Origin: Closterium sp. NIES-65
Lineage: Eukaryota > Streptophyta > Zygnematophyceae > Desmidiales > Closteriaceae
Assembly (NCBI GenBank): GCA_948144175.1
Contig: CANXME010001998.1
Coordinates: forward strand, 372,001 to 436,000
Direction of reading: 5' to 3'
Length of the DNA: 64,000 nucleotides
Shown here one piece after another: positions 52,690 to 63,339 of the stretch (position 1 is the first letter of the stretch; each line of letters starts with the position of its first letter). Under the pieces are notes generated by a model, which had not been told where the DNA came from, did no database searches, and saw only the letters and a program-made list of their open reading frames with translations. The translations under genes and the position numbers were made by a program.

Positions 52690-54240
52690 AAGACCCAGCT
52701 GCGTGCAGAAGCGCTGATGATCACAAGGCGAAAGTGCCTCGGCGAAGACATCAGCAGTGTTGGCCTCAGAGGCCACGTACGCAAGCCGCAACTGACCACG
52801 CTGCTGTAGCTCACGAGCAAGGAAGTAGCGAAGAGCAATGTGCTTCGTTTTGTGCTCCAGTCTCTGCTCTCGACACAAGGCCAGCATGGCCTTATTGTCT
52901 ACATAAAGGACTGGAGGAGAACGAGGCGACTCTCCAAGGTCGGTCAGCAGGTAGGTGAGCCAGCGAAGTCCTGTGCAGCCATGGCCCCGGCAGAGATCTC
53001 AGCCTCACAACTGGAGCCGAGAACAGAAGACGAGCGAGTAGCCCGCCACGAAACAGAGCCGGAACCAAGGCTGAAGGTGTAACCCTGTGACGACCGCTGC
53101 GTAGCCTGGTCATCAGCCCAAGAAGCGTCCGCGTGCCCAGTGAGGACTACTGGACTCCGCCCTCCAAGCACTAGCCCCATGCCCGACGTACTGCACAAGT
53201 AGCGCAACACCCTCTTCGCTGCAGCCATGTGCTCTGGTCGGTGTCTCCCAGGTGCAACATAGCGTGCGAGAATGCTAAGAGGGTATGCAAGGTCAGGTCG
53301 TGTGCAGGTCATCAGGTACATGAGGCAGCCAACAAGCTCTGGATACGGGCCACTCGACTCTACGGACTCATCCAAAGGCAGAGCTGAGAGCGAGTGGCGA
53401 GTAGGCAGAGGAGTGGCCTGAGGCGAGGAGTACGTGAAGCCGAAGCGCTGAAGGACCTGCTGCACCATGTGTGACTGAGTCAGGGTAATGGTGCGGCGTC
53501 CTCTGTCCCGGGTGATCTGCAAGCCAAGGTAGCTGCGCAGTTTACCTTGGTCTGTGCACGTGTGTCTCTTCTACAGCTCGGACTTTACGTAGGCGAGTCC
53601 AGCAGTGTCAGCTATGGCAAAGACCAAGTCGTCGACATACACGAGGATGTAGAACGGCGGCAGAGAAGTGTCGGTGCGCAGAAACAAGGACGGGTCGGCA
53701 GTAGAAGGAGCAAACCCAAGAGCCGCAAGTGTAGTCCTCAGTGTGTCGTGCCACTCACGTGGCGCCTGGCGGAGACCATAGACTGGACGTCGGACTCCAG
53801 TGGGTACCAGGAGGGAAAGACCCAGTGAAGCCAGGTGGGCGACGCAGCCAGATCTCCTCGTGCAGGCTGCCCTGCAAGAAAGCAGTGCTGAAGTTGAGAG
53901 AGTGTAGCTCGTAGTCACAGTGAGCAGCAACGTGCAGCAGTACCCGAAGAGTGGTCATCTTCGGGGTGGGATAGAAGGTCTGAAAGTAGTCAACTCCCTG
54001 CCGCTGACTGAAGCCGCGAGCCGTGTAACGAGCCTTGAAGATAGGCGGAGAACCCGGCGTCCGCTTCACCCTTAAGATCCACATGCCACTGACAATGTTC
54101 GCCCCAGGAGGGGGGACAGCGTATACGTAGGTGCTTGTGGACTTCCAAGAAGCCATCTCTGCATCCATAGCTCCCTGCCACTGAGAAGAGTAGGAACCCT
54201 CTATCGCCTCCGCTTAAGAGCGCGGAGTCGGGATGTCAAG
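52690..54240 (-). pseudogene. Reverse transcriptase and RNase H region of element M (broken)
   Basis: Minus strand. Reverse transcriptase: IVSGMWILRVKRTPGSPPIF near 54040-54100, SLHEEIWLRRPPGFTG near 53830-53880, YILVYVDDLVFAIADTAG near 53605-53660 and CLMYLMTCTRPDLAYPLSIL near 53270-53330. RNase H: GHADASWADDQATQRSSQGY near 53080-53140, SSCEAEI near 52990-53015, and ADVFAEALSPCDHQRFCTQL near 52695-52755. Confidence 0.88.
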
Positions 54241-54909
54241 TGCATCCGGGTCTCCCTCAGGGGTAAGTAGTACGGAGACGAGATGAGGTGAAGCCGCGGT
54301 CAAGCACTGGAACTCCTCCTGCCTATCCTCAAGGACGTCCGTGCCAAGGGCACACTCACCCCCGACGGACGGAGGACAGACAGACTCAGACTCAGCGACA
54401 AGACTAGCAGCGTAGTCTAAGCGACAGCGAGCAGCAAAGTCGACGAACTCAGCAACTAGGGCAGACGCAGCAGTGGACTCGAAAGAAGGGTCAGTGACGA
54501 CAGTAGCCAGGAGACGCGTGACAGTAGGACTTGCAGCACGAAGAGAGTTCGACTCCAGGTTGGCAAAAGCAGGAAGAGAAGACTCAGGAGGAGAACACAA
54601 AGGGGCACGCAGAGGAGCAGTGGACGGACGCAGAGACATCCGGTGCGTGCCAGGGACAGGAGGAGGACGCTGACGCGAACCGCGACCACTAGCGCGAGCA
54701 GCACGGACATGCGACGCAGGGCGAGATGCAGGCTCACGACGCTCAGCAAGACCTACAGTAGGACCAATGTAGGGAGAAGGAGCAGGCAAAGGGGAGGTAG
54801 GCTGCAATTGTAACTGCGACGGGACTGGGTGTGGACACCCTAAAGAAGGAGGAGGACCAGTAGAAGGTGGAAGACCAAGAACTTGCTGCAAGAGTGGAAC
54901 GAAGTACGG

Positions 54910-55600
54910 TCGAGGCCGCGCGGCCACGCCAGACGCAGCAGGTACAGCACCAGAACTCCCAGTAGGAGCACCCGCTCCAACTGCACCTCCAGCAGCGCCA
55001 GAACCTCCAGCAGTACCACGATTACCCGCAGCAGGACCGCCAGCAGTGGTCTCAGCTCCAACACCCTCAGCAGCACCAGCTCCAGTCGAACCCGCGGGCC
55101 CAGCACCTCCAGTACTCTCAGTACGAGCACCTCCCAGCCCGCGACAGCAGCACCCTCAGTAGCCAAAGAACCTCCAGCACTAGCAGCACGCCTCCAGCGC
55201 CGGGCAAACCACTCGCGCAGCTCCCGTGGAGAGAGTGGCTCCCGTAGAGACGAAGCACCCAGAGAACCTCCAGGCGGAGCACCTCCAAGCTCGGCACCCC
55301 CAGGCTCAGCACACCCAGGCTCAGCACCCCCAGGCTCAGCACCCCAAGGCTCAGCACCCCCAGGCGCAGCACCCCCAGACACAGCACCCCTAGGCTCAGC
55401 ATACCTAGTCTCAGCACACCTTGGCTCATCACCACCAGGCTCAGCACCCCCAGGCGCAGCACCCCCAGGCTCAGCACCCCCAGACTCAGTACCCCCAGTC
55501 GCAGCACCCCCAGGCTCAGCACCCCCAAGCTCAGTACCCCCAGAGTCAGCACCCCCAGGCTCAGCACCCTTAGCAGCACCAGAGTCAGCACTGACCTCGA
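54910..55600 (-). repeat. Pentapeptide repeats and Ala/Gly-rich linker of element M
   Basis: The 15-bp units (plus-strand CAGCACCCCCAGGCT) recur about twenty times at 55260-55600, the longest array of this type here. The Ala/Gly-rich units cover 54910-55190. Confidence 0.9.
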
Positions 55601-55739
55601 CAGGCTCGATTGCGTCTACCTGGGACACACCTGAAGGGAACGGACCGTGAGGGGGGAGGGGGTCTACCACAGGGGGACCTGGGACAAGGAAGAGCGGCGG
55701 CGGGGGGAGGGACGGAGTGCGGTAGGGGAAGAGGCGGTA

Positions 55740-57110
55740 GTAGGGGACCGACTCGTCAAAGGTGACGTCCTGGGAGGACAGAACACGGCGAGAGGTGGGG
55801 TGGTAGAACTACCACCCAGGCGCATCAGGGGGGAACCCCAAGAAGACGCAGGGAGCAGCACGAGGGGACACCTTGTCCGCAAACAAGTCGCGGACAAACG
55901 CCCGAGATCCCCAGACCCGGAACGCCGACGCATCGCCAACCTTCCCCGTCCACAGCAAGGCTGGGGAGGTCTCCGGCCCGGAGACCCTGGGGTGTAGGTT
56001 GATCTGATGCGCCGCGTACCTCACCGCAAACGGCCACAGAAAATTGGGAGTAGCCGAATGCATCATAGACGTACGAGCGACGTCCATGACCATGCCAATG
56101 CGGCGCTCAGCAATCCCATTTTGCTGCGGGGAGTCCGGAAGCGTGAAGGTCTGACGGATTCCTGGTGTGCGACAGTAGGCTCGCAGAAGGCCAGAGGAGA
56201 ACTCCCTGCCTTTGTCAGAGTGCAGACGCAGAACACAAAAGTCCGAGCCAAAGCTCTGCCTGAGCTGGAGACGAGCTGCGCGGATCCAGTCGATCAGCAC
56301 CTCAGTGACATCATCCTTGCTGCTTAAGGGGAAGACTACGGTGTAACGCGAATAGTCGTCAACAACGAGCACGAAGTAGCGCTCGTGACCATGTCCATGG
56401 ACGCGGGCTGGGCCCCACACGTCCATGTGAAGCGTTTGCAACGGGGCCTCTGTCGGAGGAAACTGGGAGGAGTGAGGGGCAGCCCGCTGGCGCCCCTTGA
56501 CACAGGGGATACAGGTAGGGCCAGGGCCCTGAGGAAGGGGAGGGAGGGACTGAGGGAGACCAGAAATAAGAAGACGGGAGGCCATGCCTCTGAGCCGAAG
56601 CAGAGAGGGGTGACCAAGGCGGTGGTGCCAGAGGAGAGTCTCGTGAGACAGGAGAAGACACAACAGGGGGCAGAGTGAGGACCAGACCTGGACGCTGCAG
56701 CAAACGCCTGACCCGACGCAGCGACCCTACCAGACTCAACACGTGGAGGAGACGCAGTGGTCAGTGTGTACAGGCTCGACCCCGGCTGACGGGTAAACGT
56801 AGCCAGGTGTCGGCCTGTGCTAGCCTCTGTGCAATGCATCACCCGCTGACGCGCAGGAGTGAACTGGTGTACTCCCCCATCCTGTAGGTCAACACCACTC
56901 ACCAGGTTCGTAGAGAATGAGGGGAGGTAGAGACCAGACAGGGTGGCAGAGGGAGCCGCCGGACACGTGAGGACTGTGGAGAAGTGAGTCAGGACAGGAC
57001 CCCCAGAGGGGTCAGCGAGAGACACCGCAACCGGCCGACTAAGCGGCGTGAGTGTGGTGCGGTCCCGAAAGAAGGAGCGAGAAGCCCCATAGTCAAGGGT
57101 GAAGGTGAGA
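55740..57110 (-). pseudogene. Protease and integrase region of element M (broken)
   Basis: Minus strand. Protease region SFFRDRTTLTPLSRPVAVSL near 57020-57080. Pre-integrase LLWHHRLGHPSLLRLRGM near 56580-56640. Integrase HMDVWGPARVHG near 56400-56435, VVDDYSRYTVVFPL near 56330-56370, GIRQTFTLPDSPQQNGIAER near 56105-56165 and CVFLGFPPDAPGW near 55810-55850. Long open stretches remain. Confidence 0.88.
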
Positions 57111-57399
57111 GAGGCGGAAGCCGACATAGTACCTGAGAGCGCAGACTCACCGGTACCTGAGGACGCAGACGCACTAGCACCTAGAGCAGCCGCCTCACCA
57201 GTACCTAGAGCAACTGTCTCAATGCCCGGATCGGGCGGGAAACACCGGTAACAGCCACCCTCATCACTAATAGACACAGCATACATGGCAGAAAGAATAG
57301 CATCAAAATCAAGATCATAGATGGCAACACCCGCCCTAGACAGCTCACCTCAGCGAGGGATCTCTGTGGCCTCCGGGAACTGGTGACGTCACGCGTCCG

Positions 57400-58644
57400 T
57401 CAGGCGGCCAAAGCAGCGCTGGGTGGGGTGCGCACCCCCACACTGCTCACCTGCTCGGTCGCCGGTGCGCACGACGTAGGTGCACGGACCAAAACCCCCA
57501 CCCCGTTGGCGTGCAGTGTACCACTCACGGAGCTGCTGAGGGGACAGGTTCTCACGACCGCGCTGCTGCTGCTGGCGCGGACCACCACCGGAGCCACTCC
57601 TCTTCGTAGACCTGCGACCAGCTCCACCGCCACCCCCCACCGCCTCCGCCGCCTCCGCCGGTGCCTCTACTACCGCCGCCTCCTCCACCGCCGCCACCTC
57701 CGCCACCTCCGCTCCCAGCGCCACCGCCGCCGCCGCCGCCGCCTCCGGCTCCACTGCCGCCACCGACACCTCCAACCCCACCACCACTCCCACCGCCACC
57801 CCCACTCCCCCCGCCGCCTCCACCTCCACCTCAACCGCCCCCGCTCGCCCCTCCAGTGCCCCTGCCCCCCTTGCCCTTGCCAGAGCGACGTCTCCGGATA
57901 GGGGCAGACGCCGCACCGACCGAGTCAAGACCAAGGAGGTCGGCCGCAGCAGCACAGGCAATAGAGGGCAGAAGGGGGGAGGGGGAACACCCCTCAAAGA
58001 TGGGGTCACCACGAGAGGCCCCTACAGCGACTATGCTCTTCTCACCCGCTAGGAGGGACTTCTCGAGGAGATCAAAAGTGAGAGTGGTGGGATAGAGTGA
58101 GAGGAAGTGGTCCATGACTACCCGAAGGGAGTCAGGGAGGCGAGTGACTATGTAGTAGAGAGTGATGTACATGGGGGGGGGGGGGGTCTTGGCGCAGAAG
58201 TCAGCAGGAAGCGCAGCGCGGTAGCGAGTGTCTCTAGTGCGGAGGTGCGTAATGAGGTCAGTGACTGTGGGAAAGGCAGCAAGGTCAGGGAAGAGGTACG
58301 GTAGCATGAGACGGCTCAGGCAGCAAGGTCAGGGAGGAGTAGCGCGCAACTACAGCGTCGTACAAGGTCAGAGCACTCTTGTACTGACTAAAGTGCGCAC
58401 GCTCGGAGGTAGGGAGGTGGCGACGCATAGCAAGACGTGCAGCAGCGTCGCGCGTGGCCCACTGGGAGCGAACAGTGGCGTCAGCATTAGCAGCAGGGGC
58501 AGAAGAGGCGCCAGAGGTGAGGTCAAAGAGAGAGAGACTGTCTGCCCCATCGCAGTGTAAGAACAGCTGCAGGTCATCTTCCCAGACGTCAAAGTGAATG
58601 GCTCGACCCTCAGCGTCAAAAGCGAGGACACTAGGGGTAGCCAT
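57400..58644 (-). pseudogene. gag region of element M (broken)
   Basis: Minus strand from the ATG at 58644 (MATPSVLAFDAEGRAIHFDV). A helical segment, a glycine-rich linker at about 57610-57880, then SPQQLREWYTARQRGGGFGP and the Cys/His motif (CTYVVRTGDRAGEQC, GGAHPTQRCFGRL) at about 57400-57490. Confidence 0.88.
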
Positions 58645-58699
58645 GACCACAGTAGACTAGCAGTGCAACAGTAGGGTGAGGGCAGTGTAGCAAAAAGGA

Positions 58700-59620
58700 G
58701 GCACTATGCTCACTGGACAGGGCAGCTCGGGCGGCTCGGCAGTAGGGCGGCTTGGCAAATCGGCGGCTCGGCTACTGGGCGGCTGTGCGGCTCGGCTGCA
58801 ATGCGTCTCGGCGGCTGGGAGACTCAGCTGCTGGGCGGCTCGGCTGCTGGGCAGCTCGGCTGCAGGGCAGCTCGGCTGCTCGGCTGCTGGGCGGCTCGGC
58901 GGCCGGCTGTCCGGCTGCTCGGTTGCCCGGGCGGCTCGACGATGCTGCTGCAGGGCCGTCCGGCCGCAGGTGAGGGCGGCGGGGCCGCCAACGAGAGGGG
59001 CGGGGCCGCAGGTGAAAGCGGCGGGGCCGCAGGTGAGGGCCGCGGGGCCGCAGAGAAGGGCGGCGGGGCCGCAGTTGAGGGCGGCAGGGCCGCAGCAGTT
59101 GAGGGCGGCGGGCCCGCAGCAGTTAAGGGCGGCGGGGCCGCAGTTGAGGGCGGCGGGGCCGCAGCAGTTGAGGGCGGCAGGGCCGCAGGAGTTGAGGGCG
59201 GCGGGGCCGCACGTGAAAGCGGCGGGGCCGCAGGTGAAAGCGGCGGGGCCGCATGTGAAAGCGGCGGGGCCGCAGGTGAGAGCGGCGGGGCCGAAGTAGA
59301 GGGCGGCGGGGCCGCAGAGAAGGGCGGCGGGGCCGCAGTTGAGGGCGGCGGGGCCGCAGCAGTTGAGGGCGGCGGGGCCGCAGCAGTTGAGGGCGGCGGC
59401 GTCGCAGATGAGGGCGGCGGGGCCGCAGTTGAGGGCGGCGGGCCGTAGGAGAAGGGCGGCGACAGGCCGCTTGTGAAAGGGCGGCGCGATGCGGCCGTTA
59501 GGGCTGCGCGACGCGGCCGTAAGGGCGGCACGACGGGCCGCTAAGGGCGACGCGATGGGCCGCTAAGAAGGGCGCGACCCTAGGCGCGCTTCGGGCAGGG
59601 GCAGGACGCGCCCCGGGCAG
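58700..59620 (-). repeat. GC-rich leader of element M with two minisatellites
   Basis: At 58725-58940 GCTGGGCGGCTCGGC-like units recur. At 58970-59450 a 21-24-bp unit like GCGGGGCCGCAGTTGAGGGC recurs about twenty times. The Ala/Gly/Pro frames on both strands are products of the array. Confidence 0.88.
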
Positions 59621-59689
59621 GAAAAAAAAAAAAAGAACGAGAATGGGCAGGATCGGTGGGCCCTAGGAACAGTTCCCACGAGGGAACCT

Positions 59690-59700
59690 GCTCGATACCA
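59690..59700 (-). other. Primer binding site of element M (tRNA-Met type)
   Basis: Plus-strand GCTCGATACCA directly inside the LTR; sense strand TGGTATCGAGC, of the initiator tRNA-Met type. Confidence 0.82.
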
Positions 59701-59817
59701 TGAGAAATTAAGAACAAGAATGAATGAACTCTGAATGAACTGAGTACAAGTACTAACCCTAATTGGGTTGTACCCCTTATGGGCTACCCCACTATAGCCT
59801 TCACAATAAGCACAAGC
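59701..59817 (-). repeat. Left (5') LTR of element M
   Basis: Matches 52326-52442 with about 5 differences over 117 bases. Confidence 0.85.
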
Positions 59818-59892
59818 TAGCGAAGCGGCAATGGTCGTCGTTAAGAGACTGATGAAAATAGCTCACTTTGGTGCATGTGGGAATTCGATCTC

Positions 59893-60022
59893 TGTGAGAA
59901 TAGTACGAGGAAATGAATGCACTAGGAAAGAGGTGGGTAAAAGTGGTAAACCTAAAATGTCGTACCCTATATTATCTACCCCACTAAAGCCTACACAAAC
60001 TATAGTATATATAAGTTTGACA
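59893..60022 (-). repeat. Right (3') LTR of element N
   Basis: 130 bp, TGTGAGAATAGT to AGTTTGACA on the plus strand, close to the LTRs of G and L. Its partner is outside the window. Confidence 0.83.
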
Positions 60023-60300
60023 CAACCCCAAAGGCAAAGCGGGGGAGAACAAGGGGTCAGAAGACCAGTCAAGAAGAGCAAAGTAAGCTCAGGGTGGATC
60101 ACGACGTCACCACACATTCCGAGCACAAGAAAATGGCCACAAGGCCAGTTCACACAGAGAGTTATATAAAGTAGAACAATAAAGACAGTGATCACAACCT
60201 AGCAAGTGTAAGCATGCAGGTATATATGTAGAGATCACAGTACAAGCAAAGTGAAGAAGTGAGCAAGTGAGGCCAAGTGGGGACAAGGCCTAGAACAGTA
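60023..60300 (-). other. 3' tail and polypurine tract of element N
   Basis: Non-coding tail, recognisable by the family blocks GGTGGATCACGACGTCACC near 60092 and a CCAGTTCACA block near 60145. The polypurine tract adjoins the LTR. Confidence 0.75.
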
Positions 60301-61890
60301 CAGAACCGCTAATGATCACAAGGCTGAAGTGCCTTGGTGAAGATATCAGCAGTGATGGCCTGAGAGGCCTCGTAAACAAGGCGAAGCTGACAACGCTGCT
60401 GCAACTCTCGAGCAAGAAAGTAGCAAAGATTGATGTGCTTCGTTCTGTGCTCCAATCTGTGCTCGCGACACAAGGCAGGCATTGCCTTCTTGTCAACGTA
60501 CAGAACTGGAGGAGAACGAGGCGCCTCACCCAAGTCGGTCAACAAGTAGGTGAGCCAGCGAAGCTCCTGTGCAGCCATGGCCCCTGCGTAGATCTCAGCC
60601 TCACAGCTGAAGCTGAGAACAGAAGACGAGCGAGTAGACCGCCACAAGACAGAACCGGAGCTAAGGCTGCAGGTGTAACCCTGCGATGACCGCTACGTAG
60701 CCAGGTCGTCAACCCAAGAAGCGTCTGCGTGACCAGTGAGAACAACTGGACCCTGTCCTCCAAGCACGAGCCCCATGCCCGACGTGCTGCACAAGTAGCG
60801 CATCACCCTCTTAGCTGCCTTCCAGTGCTCTGGTCGGTGTCTCCCGGGCGCAACGTAGCGTGCAAGGATGCTAAGAGGGTAAGCAAGGTCAGGACAAGTG
60901 CAGGTCATTAGGTACATGAGGCAGCCCACAAGCTCTGGATACGGGCCACTTAGCTCTACGGACTCATCCGAAGGCAGAGCTGAGAGCGACTAACCAGTAG
61001 GCAGAGGAGTGGACTATGGCGAGGAGTACTGGAAGTCGAAGCGCTGAAGGACAAGCTGCACCATGTGTGACTGAGTCAGGGTAATGGTGTGGCTTGCTCT
61101 GTCCCCGGTGATCTGCAAGCCAAGATAGCTACGCAACTCACCCAGGTCTGTGCACGTGTGTCTCTTCTGCAGCTCCGACTTCACTAGAGTGAGTGCCTCA
61201 GTGTCAGTAGTTGCAAAAACTAAGTCGTCGACGTACACAAGGATGTAGAACGGCGGCAGCGACGTGTCGGTGCGTAGAAATAGCGACGGGTCAGCAGTAG
61301 AAGGCGCAAAACCAAGAGCCGCAAGAGTCGTCCTTAGTGTGTCGTGCCACTCCCGAGGCGCCTAGCGGAGACCGTAGACTGACCGACGGAGGCTCCACTA
61401 GGTACTAGGAGGGAACAACCCAGTGAAGCCAGGTGGGCGGCGCAGCCAGATCTCCTCGTGCAGGCTGCCCTGTAGGAAGGTTGTGCTGAAGTCAAGAGAG
61501 TGAAGCTCGTGGTCATGGTGAGCGGCGACGTGCAGCAGTACCCGAAGAGTGGTCATCTTCAGGGTAGGGGAGAAGGTCTTAAAGTAGTCAACTCCATGTC
61601 GCTGACTGAAACCTCGAGCCACGTAACGCGCCTTGAAGACAGGCGGAGAACTCAACGGCCGCTTCACCCTGAAAATCCACATGCCATTGACAATGTTTGC
61701 CCCAGGCGGGGGAACCTCGTCAACGTAAGTGCCTCTGGACTTCCAGGAAGCCATCTTTGCGTCCATGGCCATATGCCACTTAGAGGAGTAGGGACCCTCA
61801 ACTGCCTCTGTGTAAGAGCGCGGAGTCGGGATGTCTGGTGCATCTGGGTCTCCCTCAGGGGCAAGCAACATGGACACGAGATGAGGTGAA
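60300..61890 (-). pseudogene. Reverse transcriptase and RNase H region of element N (broken)
   Basis: Minus strand. Reverse transcriptase: DIPTPRSYTEAVEGPYSSKW near 61780-61840, GTYVDEVPPPGANIVNGMWI near 61670-61735, SLHEEIWLRRPPGF near 61425-61470, MYVDDLVFATTDTEA near 61195-61240 and CLMYLMTCTCPDLAYPLSIL near 60865-60925. RNase H: CEAEIYAGAMAAQELRWL near 60560-60610 and LEHRTKHINLCYFLAREL near 60400-60460. Confidence 0.87.
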
Positions 61891-62529
61891 GCAGCATCAA
61901 AACTCTAGACCTCCTCCTGCCTGTCCTAAAGGATGTCCGTTCTAAGGGCACACTCATCCCCGACGGACGGAGGACAGACAGACTCAGACTCAGCAACAGG
62001 ACTAGCTGCGTAGTCTAGACCACAGCGAGCAGCAAAGTCGCCAAGCTCAGCAAGAATAGCAGACGTAGTAGTAGACTCAAAGGAAGGGTCAGTGACAAGA
62101 GTGGCAAGGAGACGCTTGACAGTAGGAGTAGCAGCACGAAGGGAGTCAGACTCTGGGTCAGCAAGGGCAGGAAGAGAGGAGTCAGGTGGAGACGGCAAGG
62201 GGACACGGTGCGGAACAGTGGAAGGACGCAGAGCCATCTGGTGCGTGCCAGGGACACGAGGAGGACGCTAACGCAAACCACAACGACCAGTGCAAGCAGC
62301 ACGAACAGGCGACGCAGGACGAGACTCAGGCTCCCAACGCTCCGTAAGCCCTCCGGTCGGACCAGTGTAAGGAGAAGGAGCAGGCAGTGGGGAGGCGGGC
62401 AGTAACTGTGAGTGCGACTAGACAGGCGGTGGACACTCTAAGGAAGGAGCAGGACCAATAAAAAGGCGGGAGACCATGAACCTGCTGAAGGAGCGGAACG
62501 AAGTACGGCCGCGGCCGCGCAGCACCTCC

Positions 62530-63250
62530 AGAACCAGCAAGGACAGCACAGCACCCCCAGCGTCAGCTCGAACTCCTGCAGCACCACCAGCTCTAGTAGC
62601 ACCTCCAGCAGCTCCAGTAGCGCCAACGCCAGCACCCCCAAGAGCACCGGCGCCAGCAGCACCTCTAGCTCCAGCACCTCCAGCAACTCTAGCTCCAGCA
62701 CCTCCAGCAACTCTAGCTCCATCAGGACCACCAACAGCCCTTGAAGCTCCAGTAGCGCCAGCTCCAGTACCCTCAGCAGCACCTGCTCCAGCACCTCCAG
62801 CAGCACCGCCAGCTCCAGCACCTCCAGCAGCTCCAGCTCCAGCAGCACCACCAGGCCCAGCAGCTCCTGTACCTCCAGTACGAGCAAATCCGAGACCACT
62901 GGCTCCAGAATCCCCAGCAGCTCCAGCACCAGCAGGACTTCCAGCGCCCGTAGCACCACCAGCTCCAGCAGCACGTCTCCAGCGCTGAGCAAACCACTCG
63001 CGCAGCTGCTGTGGAGAGAGTGGCTCCCGCCAGGAGGAAACACCCGAAGGACCTCCAGGCTCAGCACCTCCAGACTCCACACGCGCAGGCTAAGCACCCG
63101 CACGCTCAGCACCCCTAAACGCAGCCACCCTAGGCTCCGCATGCTCAGGCTCAGTACCCCCAAACCCGGCACCCTCAGGCTCAGCAACCCAAGACCCGGC
63201 ACCCGCAGGCTCAGCACCCCTAGCAGCACCAGAGTCAATAGCTACCTCGA
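62530..63250 (-). repeat. Pentapeptide repeats and Ala/Gly-rich linker of element N
   Basis: The 15-bp units lie at about 63060-63240 and the Ala/Gly-rich units (plus-strand CTCCAGCACCTCCAG) at 62530-62980. The plus-strand Ala/Pro frame (170 residues) is a shadow. Confidence 0.85.
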
Positions 63251-63339
63251 CAGGCTTGACTCCGTCTACTTGGGACACACCTGAGGGGGCAGTACCCTGA
63301 GAGGGGAGGGGGTCTACAAGGGGAGGACCTGGCGCGAGG

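Larger units (their letters stand above)
52326..59817 (-). mobile_element. Element M: broken minus-strand Ty1/copia of the main family
   Basis: Inserted in gypsy fragment P. The 131-bp right-hand LTR of the element is at 52326-52456 and the other LTR begins at 59701. A short flank match (TAGC at 52322-52325 and 59818-59821) marks the site. Reading right to left: LTR, primer site, GC-rich leader, gag, glycine-rich linker, Cys/His motif, protease, integrase, pentapeptide repeats, Ala/Gly linker, reverse transcriptase, RNase H, tail, LTR. The LTRs differ at about 5 of 117 compared positions. Broken, with about ten breaks. Confidence 0.9.
51960..59892 (+). mobile_element. Element P: old Ty3/gypsy integrase fragment, split by M and N
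   Basis: Plus-strand pieces at 51960-52325 and 59818-59892. Left piece: LLHEAHNG, then a QQMQRYYY-like zinc-binding (H2C2) region near 52120-52145, VMKSSRKRKAGQLQPIPPPE near 52204-52263 and VTKDFVTRLPS near 52280-52312. Right piece: AMVVVKRLMKIAHFGACG near 59829-59882, the next block of a gypsy integrase. Element M lies between, and N follows. The rest is outside the window. Broken. Confidence 0.72.
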
